Assembly: GCF_902804485.1 (NCBI RefSeq)
Contig: NZ_CADCST010000071.1
Location: forward strand, 93,384 to 157,383
DNA from: Flavobacterium collinsii
GTDB lineage: Bacteria; Bacteroidota; Bacteroidia; Flavobacteriales; Flavobacteriaceae
Direction of reading: 5' to 3'
DNA length: 64,000 nt
Shown: in pieces, positions 54,663 to 62,346 of the stretch
Layout of the letters: each line of letters opens with the position of its first letter
How positions within the stretch are numbered: position 1 is the stretch's first letter
Translations under genes and position numbers: made by a program
Notes under the pieces: generated by a model
Told to the model about the DNA's origin: nothing
Database searches by the model: none
Seen by the model: the letters and a program-made list of their open reading frames with translations, nothing else

Positions 54663-54866
54663 TTTGCTTTAGAGGTACTGAGGTTCTGAGATGCTAAGGT
54701 ACTAAGGTTCTAAGTTTTTTTTCTACAGGACGACTTCGGCTTCGCTCAGCCTGACAATGGAAATCATGTTTTCACAACCCCCTCAATAAATACAACAATC
54801 TAATTATCTCATTGACACATTTACAAATTATCCAATTAACCCATTGGCACATTCCTCAATTAAGTT

Positions 54867-54874
54867 TATTTTTG
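54867..54874 (+). promoter_or_regulatory. pth promoter element (TATTTTTG)
   Basis: A TANNTTTG match lies five bases ahead of an in-frame ATG at 54879. Transcription would start at about 54880, inside that start codon, so translation from the ATG at 54939 is favoured. Confidence 0.55.
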
Positions 54875-54938
54875 CGTCATGATAAAATGGATAACAAAAC
54901 TGTTTTCATCAACACAAAAAGAAGAGAACACTGATTAT

Positions 54939-55505
54939 ATGAAAAAATACTTAATCGTCGGATTGGGCAATATTGGTGCCGAATATGTAAATACACGACA
55001 CAACATAGGCTTTAAAGTACTTGATTTTTTAGCCAAAAAAGAAGGCCTTTCATTCGAGACTGTGAAATTGGGCGCCCTGGCCGAATATAAATTCAAAGGA
55101 AGAACCTTTTTTCTACTCAAACCAAACACCTATATGAACTTAAGCGGTAAGGCCGTAAAATACTGGATGGACAAGGAAAACATTCCACTAGAAAACATTC
55201 TCGTAATTACTGACGATCTGAACCTTTCTTTCGGAACGATCCGAATCAAACCAAAAGGCAGCGACGGAGGACACAACGGACTTAAGAACATTAATTTAGT
55301 TCTAAACACACAGCAATACACCCGCTTTAGATTTGGCATCAGCGATCAGTTCAAAAAAGGACAGCAGGTTGATTATGTTTTAGGAGACTGGGACGAAGAA
55401 GAAAAAGCAAAATTACCGGAACGCTTGGAAGTCGCCTCAGAAATTATTAAATCTTTTGGAACGGCCGGTCTTGAAAACACCATGACCACTTTCAACGGAA
55501 AGTAA
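54939..55505 (+). CDS. pth: Peptidyl-tRNA hydrolase
   Basis: Releases peptides from peptidyl-tRNA dropped from the ribosome. From the ATG at 54939 the 188-residue protein opens KKYLIVGLGNIGAEYVNTRH, the usual N-terminal position for this family. It contains KPNTYMNLSGKAVKYW and ITDDLNLSFGTIRIKPKGSD, with the catalytic His in NTRHNIGF and the Asp in TDDLNL. An alternative ATG at 54879 would add 20 residues not typical of Pth, and the promoter element at 54867 argues against it. It is cytoplasmic and transcribed alone. Confidence 0.93.
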   Translation: MKKYLIVGLGNIGAEYVNTRHNIGFKVLDFLAKKEGLSFETVKLGALAEYKFKGRTFFLLKPNTYMNLSGKAVKYWMDKENIPLENILVITDDLNLSFGTIRIKPKGSDGGHNGLKNINLVLNTQQYTRFRFGISDQFKKGQQVDYVLGDWDEEEKAKLPERLEVASEIIKSFGTAGLENTMTTFNGK

Positions 55506-55600
55506 AGATTTGCAGTTGGTTAAGATTCCAATAACCAAACCATCAATTAATTAAATGGAATAATAACGAAATAGTATTTTCTATTCCAAAGTTAAATGTC

Positions 55601-55608
55601 TAAATTTG
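55601..55608 (+). promoter_or_regulatory. Superoxide dismutase promoter element (TAAATTTG)
   Basis: An exact TANNTTTG match 35 bases ahead of the sod ATG. Confidence 0.6.
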
Positions 55609-55643
55609 GAATAAATAATTATAAATCATAAAATCATAATATC

Positions 55644-56252
55644 ATGGCTTTTGAATTACCTCAATTACCTTATGCATATGATGCATTAGAACCACATATT
55701 GATGCCCGCACAATGGAAATTCACCATTCAAAACATCATAATGCCTATACTACAAATCTAAATGCGGCTATCGCCGGAACAGATTTGGAAGGAAAAACAA
55801 TCGAAAACATCTTAATCAATCTAGATAAATCAAACGCAGCAGTTCGTAACAATGGTGGTGGTTTTTACAACCACAATTTATTCTGGACTGTAATGACTCC
55901 AAATGGTGGTGGATTACCAACAGGTGATTTATTAGCAGCTATTGAAGCTTCTTTTGGAACTTTTGAAGAATTTAAAGCAAAATTTGCTAAAGCTGGTGCT
56001 ACACAATTCGGTTCAGGATGGGCTTGGTTATGTGTACAAAAAGGTGGAAAATTAGATGTTTGCGGAACTCCAAATCAAGACAACCCATTAATGCCGGAAG
56101 TAGGCTGTGGTGGAACTCCTATTTTAGGAATGGACGTTTGGGAGCACGCTTACTACTTAAACTACCAAAACAGAAGACCTGATTATATTGAAGCTTTCTT
56201 TAATGTAATTAACTGGACTGAAGTTGCAAGAAGATACGCTCTAGACAAGTAA
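55644..56252 (+). CDS. sodB: Fe/Mn superoxide dismutase
   Basis: 202-residue cytoplasmic superoxide dismutase. Metal ligands are seen in [16 protein letters not shown] (first His), [11 protein letters not shown] (second His) and [20 protein letters not shown] (Asp and third His). The Trp-rich segment [20 protein letters not shown] fits. It lacks a signal peptide. Whether it uses Fe, Mn or both cannot be read reliably; the gene symbol is a best guess. It has its own promoter, and a terminator follows. Confidence 0.94.
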   Translation: MAFELPQLPYAYDALEPHIDARTMEIHHSKHHNAYTTNLNAAIAGTDLEGKTIENILINLDKSNAAVRNNGGGFYNHNLFWTVMTPNGGGLPTGDLLAAIEASFGTFEEFKAKFAKAGATQFGSGWAWLCVQKGGKLDVCGTPNQDNPLMPEVGCGGTPILGMDVWEHAYYLNYQNRRPDYIEAFFNVINWTEVARRYALDK

Positions 56253-56274
56253 GAAAATAGAGTAAAGAATATAG

Positions 56275-56313
56275 AAAAAAGACGGATGACTTAACGGTTA
56301 TCCGTCTTTTTTT
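56275..56313 (+). terminator. Superoxide dismutase terminator
   Basis: A 13-bp stem AAAAAAGACGGAT/ATCCGTCTTTTTT around a 12-base loop. The same run of bases ahead of it (AGAAAATAGAGTAAAG) recurs near 56900. Confidence 0.85.
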
Positions 56314-56342
56314 ATCGTTTAATTTTCGGTTGAACACTTCAT

Positions 56343-56687
56343 TTACATAATACTGGATATGATTAACATGTAGATCAGCAACGCCATAAAAAATAATACC
56401 AGATTAATATTACGCAATTCTTCCTCTTTCTTCATTTGCAAAGCTATGGTTTCTACAAACATATAGGCAAACCATACTATCGGAGCAAATATACTAAGCA
56501 ACAAAAATTCAAACTCACTTCTATTACTCAAATTAGGAAGCGACAATAGCACGAGTGGTCCTCCCGCAATAATAGCCAAAATTATAATTCGGACAAGTAA
56601 ATGTTTGACTCCACTTTTTCCTTTTAGAGCCACACCCCTTGAATTTCTATTACCTGCCTCAAAAGGCTCATTAAGTCCCTGATTCAT
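56343..56687 (-). CDS. Small membrane protein, unknown function
   Basis: 114 residues. A polar N-terminal part (MNQGLNEPFEAGNRNSRGVA) precedes three predicted membrane segments: VRIIILAIIAGGPLVLLSL, LLLSIFAPIVWFAYMFVE and INLVLFFMALLIYMLIISSI. No motif is recognised and no signal peptide is needed. It is transcribed alone, convergent with superoxide dismutase. Confidence 0.65.
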   Translation of the reverse strand: MNQGLNEPFEAGNRNSRGVALKGKSGVKHLLVRIIILAIIAGGPLVLLSLPNLSNRSEFEFLLLSIFAPIVWFAYMFVETIALQMKKEEELRNINLVLFFMALLIYMLIISSIM

Positions 56688-56900
56688 TTTTTTTCTAGTT
56701 AATCTTATTATCCTTAATTATTTACACAAGACGCATTACTCTTCTAATTGAGCCCTAATATACCGCAAGAAAGAGTAATAAAAAAATTACAAAAAAAATA
56801 AATATGTGAAAATTAAGCAGTCTTACTGTTTGACTAAATTCTGAGTCAGATTAATATTTAGAATCCAACTTTCTTGTCGTTAACAGCAATTCTTCTTATA

Positions 56901-56968
56901 CAGAAGAAAATAGAACAAAGATTATAGACAAAAAAGACGACTACCAAATGGCACTCGTCTTTTTTGTC
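56901..56968. repeat. AGAAAATAG repeat with terminator-like hairpin
   Basis: The stretch resembles the sequence after superoxide dismutase (AGAAAATAGAACAAAGATTATAGAC versus AGAAAATAGAGTAAAGAATATAGAA, quoted in parts) and is followed by a 14-bp hairpin (GACAAAAAAGACGA with TCGTCTTTTTTGTC at 56955-56968). Confidence 0.5.
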
Positions 56969-57031
56969 GTTATATTTTGTCTTTACTCTATTCTCTTTGT
57001 TCTATACTCTATTCTCTTAAAAAAAGAAAAT

Positions 57032-57102
57032 AAAAAAGGCGGAATCACTTCCACCTTTTTTGCCCCAAATCTACCATAAACTTAACCTACTAATGTTATG
57101 GT
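57032..57102 (-). ncRNA. Tandem small-RNA candidate, downstream copy
   Basis: Minus-strand 71-nt unit starting ACCATAACATTAGTAGG. A 5' hairpin pairs ACCATAA with TTATGGT around a 16-base loop, a linker AGATTTGGGGC follows, and the 3' end is an intrinsic terminator (AAAAAAGGTGGAA-GTGA-TTCCGCCTTTTTT). It is nearly the same as the unit at 57216-57286. Its upstream -7-like element is degenerate (TACATTTA at 57112-57105), so it may be weakly expressed or made from the upstream promoter. No open reading frame is present. Confidence 0.6.
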
Positions 57103-57215
57103 TCTGTAAATGTATGGCAGCTATTTTAATGAAAAAAACTTTCTAGACGAATGGCAAATATATCCGATGAAGTGACGTAAAATCTTACTTTAGAAATACT
57201 TGACTTTATTCCAAT

Positions 57216-57286
57216 AAAAAAGGTGGAATTACTTCCACCCTTTTTGCCCCAAATCTACCATAAACTTAACCTACTAATGTTATGGT
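57216..57286 (-). ncRNA. Tandem small-RNA candidate, upstream copy
   Basis: Minus-strand 71-nt unit beginning ACCATAACATTAGTAGG, with the same 5' hairpin (ACCATAA/TTATGGT), the same linker AGATTTGGGGC and an intrinsic terminator (AAAAAGGGTGGAA-GTAA-TTCCACCTTTTTT). Only bases in the terminator stem differ from copy 1, which suggests selection on the 5' part. It has a strong promoter: TACTTTTG (57298-57291) and TTTG (57322-57319) 20 bases upstream. Some published flavobacterial RNA families, such as Flavo-1, are non-coding, but I could not check a match. Confidence 0.65.
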
Positions 57287-57290
57287 ATTT

Positions 57291-57322
57291 CAAAAGTATT
57301 GTAGCTTTTCATTTTCACCAAA
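57291..57322 (-). promoter_or_regulatory. Small-RNA promoter (TTTG-N20-TACTTTTG)
   Basis: On the minus strand TTTG (57322-57319) is followed by 20 bases and TACTTTTG (57298-57291), both matching the Bacteroidota -33/-7 pair. Transcription would start within a few bases of the small-RNA 5' hairpin. Confidence 0.65.
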
Positions 57323-57386
57323 CAAATAAGATGAACGGTAAAAAAAACCGATGAAATGCACAAATTAACCTTTTGTTAGTATTTTA

Positions 57387-59285
57387 TTAATACGCTCTCG
57401 CGTCTTTCCCTTCGTAGAAGTTCATGAAAGCTCTATTCACAACACGGTTTCCACCTGGTGTTGGATAATCTCCGGTAAAATACCAGTCTCCAAGGTTCTT
57501 CGGACAAGCAATATGCAAATCTTCTACTTTTTGGAAAATGATTTTTACTTCAGCATTAATTTCAGGAGAGCTTAACATTTCGGCTATTTTAGCTGAAATT
57601 TCCTCAGGGGTAAACTGATCGTAAATTGCAGTAACATAGTTCACAACATCGCTATCTATATAATTTTCCTGAGCTTTACACTTCGCATAAACTTCATCAA
57701 CGATATGATATAAGTTTCTTTCTTTCAATAAAGCCAAAGCCGCTCTAAAGGCTACAAGCCCTTCCAGCTTCGCCATATCGATTCCGTAACAGTCAGGGTA
57801 ACGAATTTGTGGTGCCGATGAAACAATTACGATACGTTTAGGATTTAAACGATCCATCATCTTTATAATACTCATCTTTAAAGTGGTACCACGAACGATA
57901 CTATCGTCTATAATAACCAGATTATCTGTTGGCTTGATTACTCCGTAGGTAACATCATAAACGTGCGCAACCAAATCATCACGACTACTATCTTCTGTAA
58001 TAAAAGTTCTTAGCTTTGCATCTTTTATCGCCACTTTCTCTGTACGAATCTTTACAGCCAACAATTCCTGTAACGTCTCAGCCGTAAGCGTATTTCTGTT
58101 GGCTAAAATATAGTTATTCTTTCTTTGATTTAAAAAGTCCTGAGCCGCTTCAACTAATCCATAAAAGGATGTTTCGGCTGTATTTGGAATATAAGAGAAA
58201 ACTGTGTTGTCTGTATCACTGTCGATCGACTCCAGAACAGCAGGTAAAATTAATTTTCCTAAATTTTTACGCTCCTGATAAATTTCAGCATCACTTCCTC
58301 TTGAAAAATAAATCCTTTCAAAAGAACATGCTTTTTTAACGGTTGGTTCCAGAATTTGATTCATAGAAACTGTTCCGTTTTTTTTGATGATCAAAGCATT
58401 CCCTGGTTCGATTTCCTGCACACTTTCAAAAGGCACATTAAATACCGTTTGAATAACCGGTCTTTCAGAAGCTACAACCACCACTTCATCATCCTGATAA
58501 TAATACGCTGGACGAATTCCTGCAGGATCTCTAAAAACAAAAGCGTCACCATGACCTAACAATCCGGCCATAGCATATCCTCCGTCTAAGTTTTTAGCCG
58601 AACGGGCTAAAATTTTTGCAATATCCAATCGGTCGGCAATCACAGGAGAAGCTTCTCTCTTAGAATAACCTTCAAGTTTACAATCCTGATAAAGCTGCAT
58701 CACCTCTTTGTCTAAGAAATGCCCAATTTTCTCCATAACTGTAACCGTGTCAGCCATTTCTTTTGGATGCTGACCAAGTTCTACTAAATTTTCAAAAAGC
58801 TCCTTAACATTCGTCATGTTAAAGTTACCCGCTAAAATTAGATTACGATGCATCCAGTTGCTCTGACGCAGGAATGGATGTACGCTTTCAATACTGTTCT
58901 TTCCGAAAGTTCCATAACGAACGTGCCCCAGAAACAACTCTCCTATATAAGGTATGTTTGCTTTTTGTTTAGCAACATCATCTGCATATTCAGGATGAGA
59001 ACTCATCTCCTCATTAATACGCTCATTAATTTGCTTAAAAACATCCTGAATGGGTTGTGAATGATTGGAACGAACCCTGCTGATATAGCGCTCACCAGGT
59101 GCTACATCTAATTTGATGCTTGCAAAACCAGCTCCGTCTTGTCCACGGTTGTGCTGCTTTTCCATCATCAGATACATTTTCTGTATTCCGTAAAAAGCTG
59201 TTCCGTATTTTTCTTTGTAATATTCAAGCGGTTTAAGAAGTCTAACCAAAGCTATACCACATTCGTGTTTTAAAGCGTCGCTCAT
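57387..59285 (-). CDS. purF: Amidophosphoribosyltransferase (PurF-type)
   Basis: Transfers the glutamine amide to PRPP, the first step of purine synthesis. The predicted 632-residue enzyme is longer than the usual (about 500 residues), as in other Bacteroidota. The N-terminal nucleophile Cys is C9 in LKHECGIALVRL. HNRGQDGAGFASIKL and FLGHVRYGTFGK are the glutaminase motifs. The PRPP loop is LVIIDDSIVRGTTLKMSII. The C-terminal region (about 500-632) is extra relative to the E. coli enzyme. An N-terminal propeptide of eight residues would need removal for activity. It is preceded by the PfkB gene and a terminator, and followed by the small-RNA repeats. Confidence 0.93.
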   Translation of the reverse strand: MSDALKHECGIALVRLLKPLEYYKEKYGTAFYGIQKMYLMMEKQHNRGQDGAGFASIKLDVAPGERYISRVRSNHSQPIQDVFKQINERINEEMSSHPEYADDVAKQKANIPYIGELFLGHVRYGTFGKNSIESVHPFLRQSNWMHRNLILAGNFNMTNVKELFENLVELGQHPKEMADTVTVMEKIGHFLDKEVMQLYQDCKLEGYSKREASPVIADRLDIAKILARSAKNLDGGYAMAGLLGHGDAFVFRDPAGIRPAYYYQDDEVVVVASERPVIQTVFNVPFESVQEIEPGNALIIKKNGTVSMNQILEPTVKKACSFERIYFSRGSDAEIYQERKNLGKLILPAVLESIDSDTDNTVFSYIPNTAETSFYGLVEAAQDFLNQRKNNYILANRNTLTAETLQELLAVKIRTEKVAIKDAKLRTFITEDSSRDDLVAHVYDVTYGVIKPTDNLVIIDDSIVRGTTLKMSIIKMMDRLNPKRIVIVSSAPQIRYPDCYGIDMAKLEGLVAFRAALALLKERNLYHIVDEVYAKCKAQENYIDSDVVNYVTAIYDQFTPEEISAKIAEMLSSPEINAEVKIIFQKVEDLHIACPKNLGDWYFTGDYPTPGGNRVVNRAFMNFYEGKDARAY

Positions 59286-59332
59286 TGTGTTGTGTATTTT
59301 GTGTTGTTGTAAGTTGTGTGTATTAACGTAAT

Positions 59333-59362
59333 AAAAAAGCCCCGTTATTATTCGAGGCTTTT
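59333..59362 (-). terminator. PfkB gene terminator
   Basis: On the minus strand AAAAGCCTCG-AATAATAA-CGGGGCTTTTTT lies between the PfkB gene and purF, so purF is not simply read through from it. Confidence 0.75.
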
Positions 59363-59367
59363 GGGCA

Positions 59368-60291
59368 TTATATTTCTATGTCAAACTGAGTTAACGACTT
59401 AAACTGTTGTAATCGAATCGCCACTTCAGCTTTGCTTAGGGTTTCCATCCTTTCTGTTCCAAATTTCTCTACACAGAATGAAGCTAAATTTGAACCGTAG
59501 ATAATCGCATTTTTCATATTGCCAAACGAAATGTTTTCGCTTTGCGCAATGAATCCTGAGAAACCACCGGCGAAAGTATCTCCAGCCCCTGTAGGATCAA
59601 AAACATCTTCCAATGGCAATGCCGGAGCAAAGAATACTTCTCTATTGTGGAATAAAAGCGCACCGTGTTCTCCTTTTTTGATCACCACATATTTTGGTCC
59701 CAATTCCTGGATTTTAGCTGCTGCTTTTACTAATGAATATTCTCCAGAAAGCTGTCTTGCTTCTTCGTCGTTGATCGTGATTACGTCTACACGTTTGATA
59801 ACGTCCAATAGTTCAGGTAAAGCACAATCCATCCAGAAGTTCATTGTATCTAAAACTACTAATTTTGGTTTTTTCTCTAATTGATCCAAAACACTACTTT
59901 GTACTAATGGGTGTAAGTTTCCTAACATTACCACATCAGCATCTTTATAGTTTTGCGGAACTTTTGGTTGAAAATCAGCCAAAACATTCAGTTCTGTTAC
60001 TAAAGTGTCTCTTGAATTTAGATCGTTGTGGTACAAACCGCTCCAGAAAAAGGTTTTTCCGCCTTTTACAATTTCGATACCTGAGATATCAATATTTTTT
60101 GAAGTCAATAAATCCAAATGCTCTTGAGGGAAATCGTCTCCAACTACAGAAACAATAGCCGATTGCAGGTTGAAAAAAGATGCTGATAAACCAATGTAAG
60201 TCGCAGCACCACCTAATATTTTATCTGTTTTCCCGAAAGGAGTTTCAATCGCGTCGAAAGCAACCGTTCCAACAATCAATAATTTATTCAT
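59368..60291 (-). CDS. PfkB-family carbohydrate/nucleoside kinase
   Basis: 307-residue ribokinase-fold kinase. The start KLLIVGTVAFDAIETPFGKT is typical of the PfkB N terminus; ILGGAATYIGLSASFFNL fits the substrate loop, and the ATP-site signature is DVFDPTGAGDTFAGGFSGFI with the catalytic Asp in GAGDTF. It is cytoplasmic. The family covers ribokinase, adenosine kinase and others, so the substrate is not certain. It lies upstream of purF on the same strand with a terminator between, so a role in nucleoside salvage is possible but not shown. Confidence 0.85.
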   Translation of the reverse strand: MNKLLIVGTVAFDAIETPFGKTDKILGGAATYIGLSASFFNLQSAIVSVVGDDFPQEHLDLLTSKNIDISGIEIVKGGKTFFWSGLYHNDLNSRDTLVTELNVLADFQPKVPQNYKDADVVMLGNLHPLVQSSVLDQLEKKPKLVVLDTMNFWMDCALPELLDVIKRVDVITINDEEARQLSGEYSLVKAAAKIQELGPKYVVIKKGEHGALLFHNREVFFAPALPLEDVFDPTGAGDTFAGGFSGFIAQSENISFGNMKNAIIYGSNLASFCVEKFGTERMETLSKAEVAIRLQQFKSLTQFDIEI

Positions 60292-60537
60292 TTTATGAAT
60301 TTCGAATTAGGGTGCAAAGATACTTCATAAGTTACAATATTGCAACGGTTTAGGTTCTCAAAATTTTCATAAAAAATCAAGGCCGTTTTCGGGGGTAAAA
60401 CTATTGTAAATGAGATATTTATATTAAAATCTTTTAAAAGATTAAAATAGGTTTTTAGGATTTAAATCGCAATACTTGTTTTCGAAAAAAGGTTTGAATG
60501 TTTTTGATTAGATTTGTGTAAATATCAAACCTTATTT

Positions 60538-61107
60538 ATGAAGAAAATTTTGTCTTTATTAATGCTTTTTTGCTTTTTTAGTTCCTGCGAAAGAAAAGAA
60601 CCAAATTTTTCTAAAGAGATGATTAAGAAGCTGGCTTATGAAAATGATAGTAAGGGCGGAATTATATCTTTAAATGCCTATAATTTTTTAGACTTTTATG
60701 TTTTAACTGATAATAATGAAATCCATCAGAGTTCTAAGAGTGAATTATGGTATATTCATAATCAATACTACTCTAAAGAATTTGTATCATTTGAAAATTT
60801 TTTAGATGCTATTTTGAATAAATCATTTACTCTAAAAAAGAAAAGATTGAAGAAAATTACTCATTTTACAAGCTTTAGACTAAATTCCAAAATTCAAAAA
60901 GAATATTCTGTTTTAGGATTTGATAAATTTCTAAAAAAATATTCAAAAGAAACAACAGCTAAAAGATTAGCTCTTAATCGAGCAACTATAAAAGACGGTG
61001 AATATTTAACTATCGCATACTTTTTATACAAGAACAAATATGATATAAGCTCCGATTGTTATCTGGCAATTGATTATTTAAGAAAAAGAGAAGATTCTTT
61101 TAAATAA
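60538..61107 (+). CDS. Small lipoprotein of unknown function
   Basis: About 189 residues from the ATG at 60538; an in-frame start 24 bases upstream would add eight residues before the signal. KKILSLLMLFCFFSSCERKE is a lipoprotein signal with lipobox FSSC. The rest is lysine-rich and helical or mixed (SKEMIKKLAYENDSKGGIIS, KSFTLKKKRLKKITHFTSFR) with no recognised family. The coding sequence is markedly AT-rich with plain codon use, which may indicate recent acquisition or weak selection. It is convergent with the anti-sigma-like gene and transcribed alone. Confidence 0.65.
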   Translation: MKKILSLLMLFCFFSSCERKEPNFSKEMIKKLAYENDSKGGIISLNAYNFLDFYVLTDNNEIHQSSKSELWYIHNQYYSKEFVSFENFLDAILNKSFTLKKKRLKKITHFTSFRLNSKIQKEYSVLGFDKFLKKYSKETTAKRLALNRATIKDGEYLTIAYFLYKNKYDISSDCYLAIDYLRKREDSFK

Positions 61108-61110
61108 ATT

Positions 61111-61506
61111 CTACAACTCATACTTTTTATCAAAATAATTCTTCAAAACCCCAAGCTGAATGAGCATCATAAATGGAACAACTAAAATAGCATATAAAAC
61201 ATTTTCAGAAAAATGAATACCTGAAAACAGTGTCGAAATTTTATCTGCATAAGAACTTCCTGTTTCTACAGTAGCATTGCTTCCGTTAAAAAACGAAGCA
61301 TAAACAGCCAAAGCCGCCAAACCAAAGCCAATCACAAACCAGGTAAACTTAGAAATTAAAGGTTTGTAAATTTTAACCTTGCTCTGTTCAGCCACCAAAA
61401 CCTGAGCCATTACTTTTGAGGTAAAATCAATTGATGGCGCATCCAAAGGGATTTCGCTCATCATTTTATCAATAAGATTTTCTAAGTTTTTATCGCTCTC
61501 TTTCAT
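61111..61506 (-). CDS. Putative membrane anti-sigma protein
   Basis: 131 residues. The cytoplasmic N-terminal part (about 1-48, ENLIDKMMSEIPLDAPSIDF) is followed by two membrane segments (FTWFVIGFGLAALAVYASFF and VLYAILVVPFMMLIQLGVL) with a short polar loop between. The gene starts inside the last 17 bases of the ECF sigma gene, so the two are translationally coupled. This arrangement is standard for sigma/anti-sigma pairs, and I infer an anti-sigma role. No conserved zinc motif (HxxxCxxC) of the ZAS type is seen, so it would belong to another anti-sigma class. Confidence 0.75.
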   Translation of the reverse strand: MKESDKNLENLIDKMMSEIPLDAPSIDFTSKVMAQVLVAEQSKVKIYKPLISKFTWFVIGFGLAALAVYASFFNGSNATVETGSSYADKISTLFSGIHFSENVLYAILVVPFMMLIQLGVLKNYFDKKYEL

Positions 61507-62077
61507 AACACTGTACTATTTCTGGTTCTAATTGTTTTTTCAAAATTACGGCTAGTTTTTGTCGGCTTCTAAATAATTTCACCTTGACATTGTTGGCTGT
61601 AATTCCCATAACTTTTCCAATTTCTTCTAAATTCTGATCTTCAAAATAAAATAAAGTTAACAGAATGTTTTCTTCTCTCGGCAACAGGTTTAAACAGTTC
61701 TGAATCGTCTGCTTTCGTTCTTTATCCTCCAAAGCACTCAAAGCATTGTCCATAGTCTTAATCAAATGTGCCGAAAACTCATCTATCGAAATATTAAGAT
61801 CTTCTTTTTTATTTTTCTTCAAACGATCTAAACAGGTATTGTACGTTACTTTATAAGCCCAGGTTGAAAATTTCGAATCACCCTTAAATTTACCCAGCGA
61901 ACTATAAATTTTAACAAAAGTGTCTTGCGAAACTTCTTCAGCCTCTTCCCTGTTTTTAACCATTTGAAGTGCCAGAGTAAAGATCATATTCTTATAACGA
62001 TCTACCAGTACGGCAAACGCATTGGTCTCGCCCTGCAGAATTTTATCGATATAATGTTGATCTGGTATTGTACTCAT
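61490..62077 (-). CDS. ECF sigma factor (sigma-70 family)
   Basis: 195 residues with the ECF sigma-2 region (AFAVLVDRYKNMIFTLALQM, SQDTFVKIYSSLGKF and KFSTWAYKVTYNTCLDRLKK) and sigma-4 region (LLTLFYFEDQNLEEIGKVM and GITANNVKVKLFRSRQKLA). It recruits RNA polymerase to a stress or envelope regulon. The gene overlaps the anti-sigma-like gene by 17 bases. The promoter-like motif TTGTAACCT-N15-CGTCCTAT lies directly upstream and ends six bases before the ATG, which implies a very short or leaderless mRNA, and autoregulation. The RseP protease at 50173 could release it from its anti-sigma partner, but that link is inference. Confidence 0.92.
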   Translation of the reverse strand: MSTIPDQHYIDKILQGETNAFAVLVDRYKNMIFTLALQMVKNREEAEEVSQDTFVKIYSSLGKFKGDSKFSTWAYKVTYNTCLDRLKKNKKEDLNISIDEFSAHLIKTMDNALSALEDKERKQTIQNCLNLLPREENILLTLFYFEDQNLEEIGKVMGITANNVKVKLFRSRQKLAVILKKQLEPEIVQCYERER

Positions 62078-62082
62078 ATTAT

Positions 62083-62114
62083 ATAGGACGATAGTTTGTT
62101 ATTCCAGGTTACAA
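62083..62114 (-). promoter_or_regulatory. ECF-type promoter of the sigma gene
   Basis: On the minus strand TTGTAACCT (62114-62106) and CGTCCTAT (62090-62083) are separated by 15 bases between the CCT end and CGTC. The pattern (AACC at -35, CGTC at -10) is the ECF type. The predicted start of transcription lies at about 62077, on the ATG itself. Confidence 0.65.
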
Positions 62115-62284
62115 GAATTTTAAAATAAATCTCAAAAAAATAAATTTTAAATCTCAAGTTTCAAGTTTCAAAATCTGATCTTTGAGTACACTAGCACTTT
62201 ATTAAAGTTTAGATATTCAAAATTAACTCATAATCAGCATGTTTTGGGATTTGGAATTTAAAAATTGATTTTTTTTACCAAAAC

Positions 62285-62316
62285 TTGTAACCTAAAATTA
62301 AAAGGTATCGTCCTAT
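62285..62316 (+). promoter_or_regulatory. ECF-type promoter of the gene at 62347
   Basis: TTGTAACCT (62285-62293), 15 bases, then CGTCCTAT (62309-62316). The motif and spacing are the same as at the sigma gene promoter. The predicted start of transcription is near 62322, giving a leader of about 25 bases. Confidence 0.65.
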
Positions 62317-62346
62317 GGAGTATCAATCAATTAAACAATAAAAAAT

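Larger units (their letters stand above)
54612..54938. other. Repeat mosaic between rplY and pth
   Basis: After the rplY terminator this stretch is a mosaic of short repeats: GAGGTACTGAGGTTCTGAG-type units (54671-54710), a CTTCGGCTTCGCTCAGCCTGAC string (54734-54755), and tandem CATTGACAC / CATTGGCAC-type strings (54810-54860). It contains no gene. The pth promoter element lies at 54867-54874. Confidence 0.5.
56688..57386. other. Long gene-free stretch with small-RNA repeats
   Basis: About 700 bases with no convincing protein gene. It holds a duplicated 71-nt minus-strand element (57032-57102 and 57216-57286), a terminator-like hairpin (56927-56968) and segments related to AGAAAATAGAGTAAAG-type sequence. 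Most of it appears to be regulatory-RNA and repeat material downstream of purF. Confidence 0.6.
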
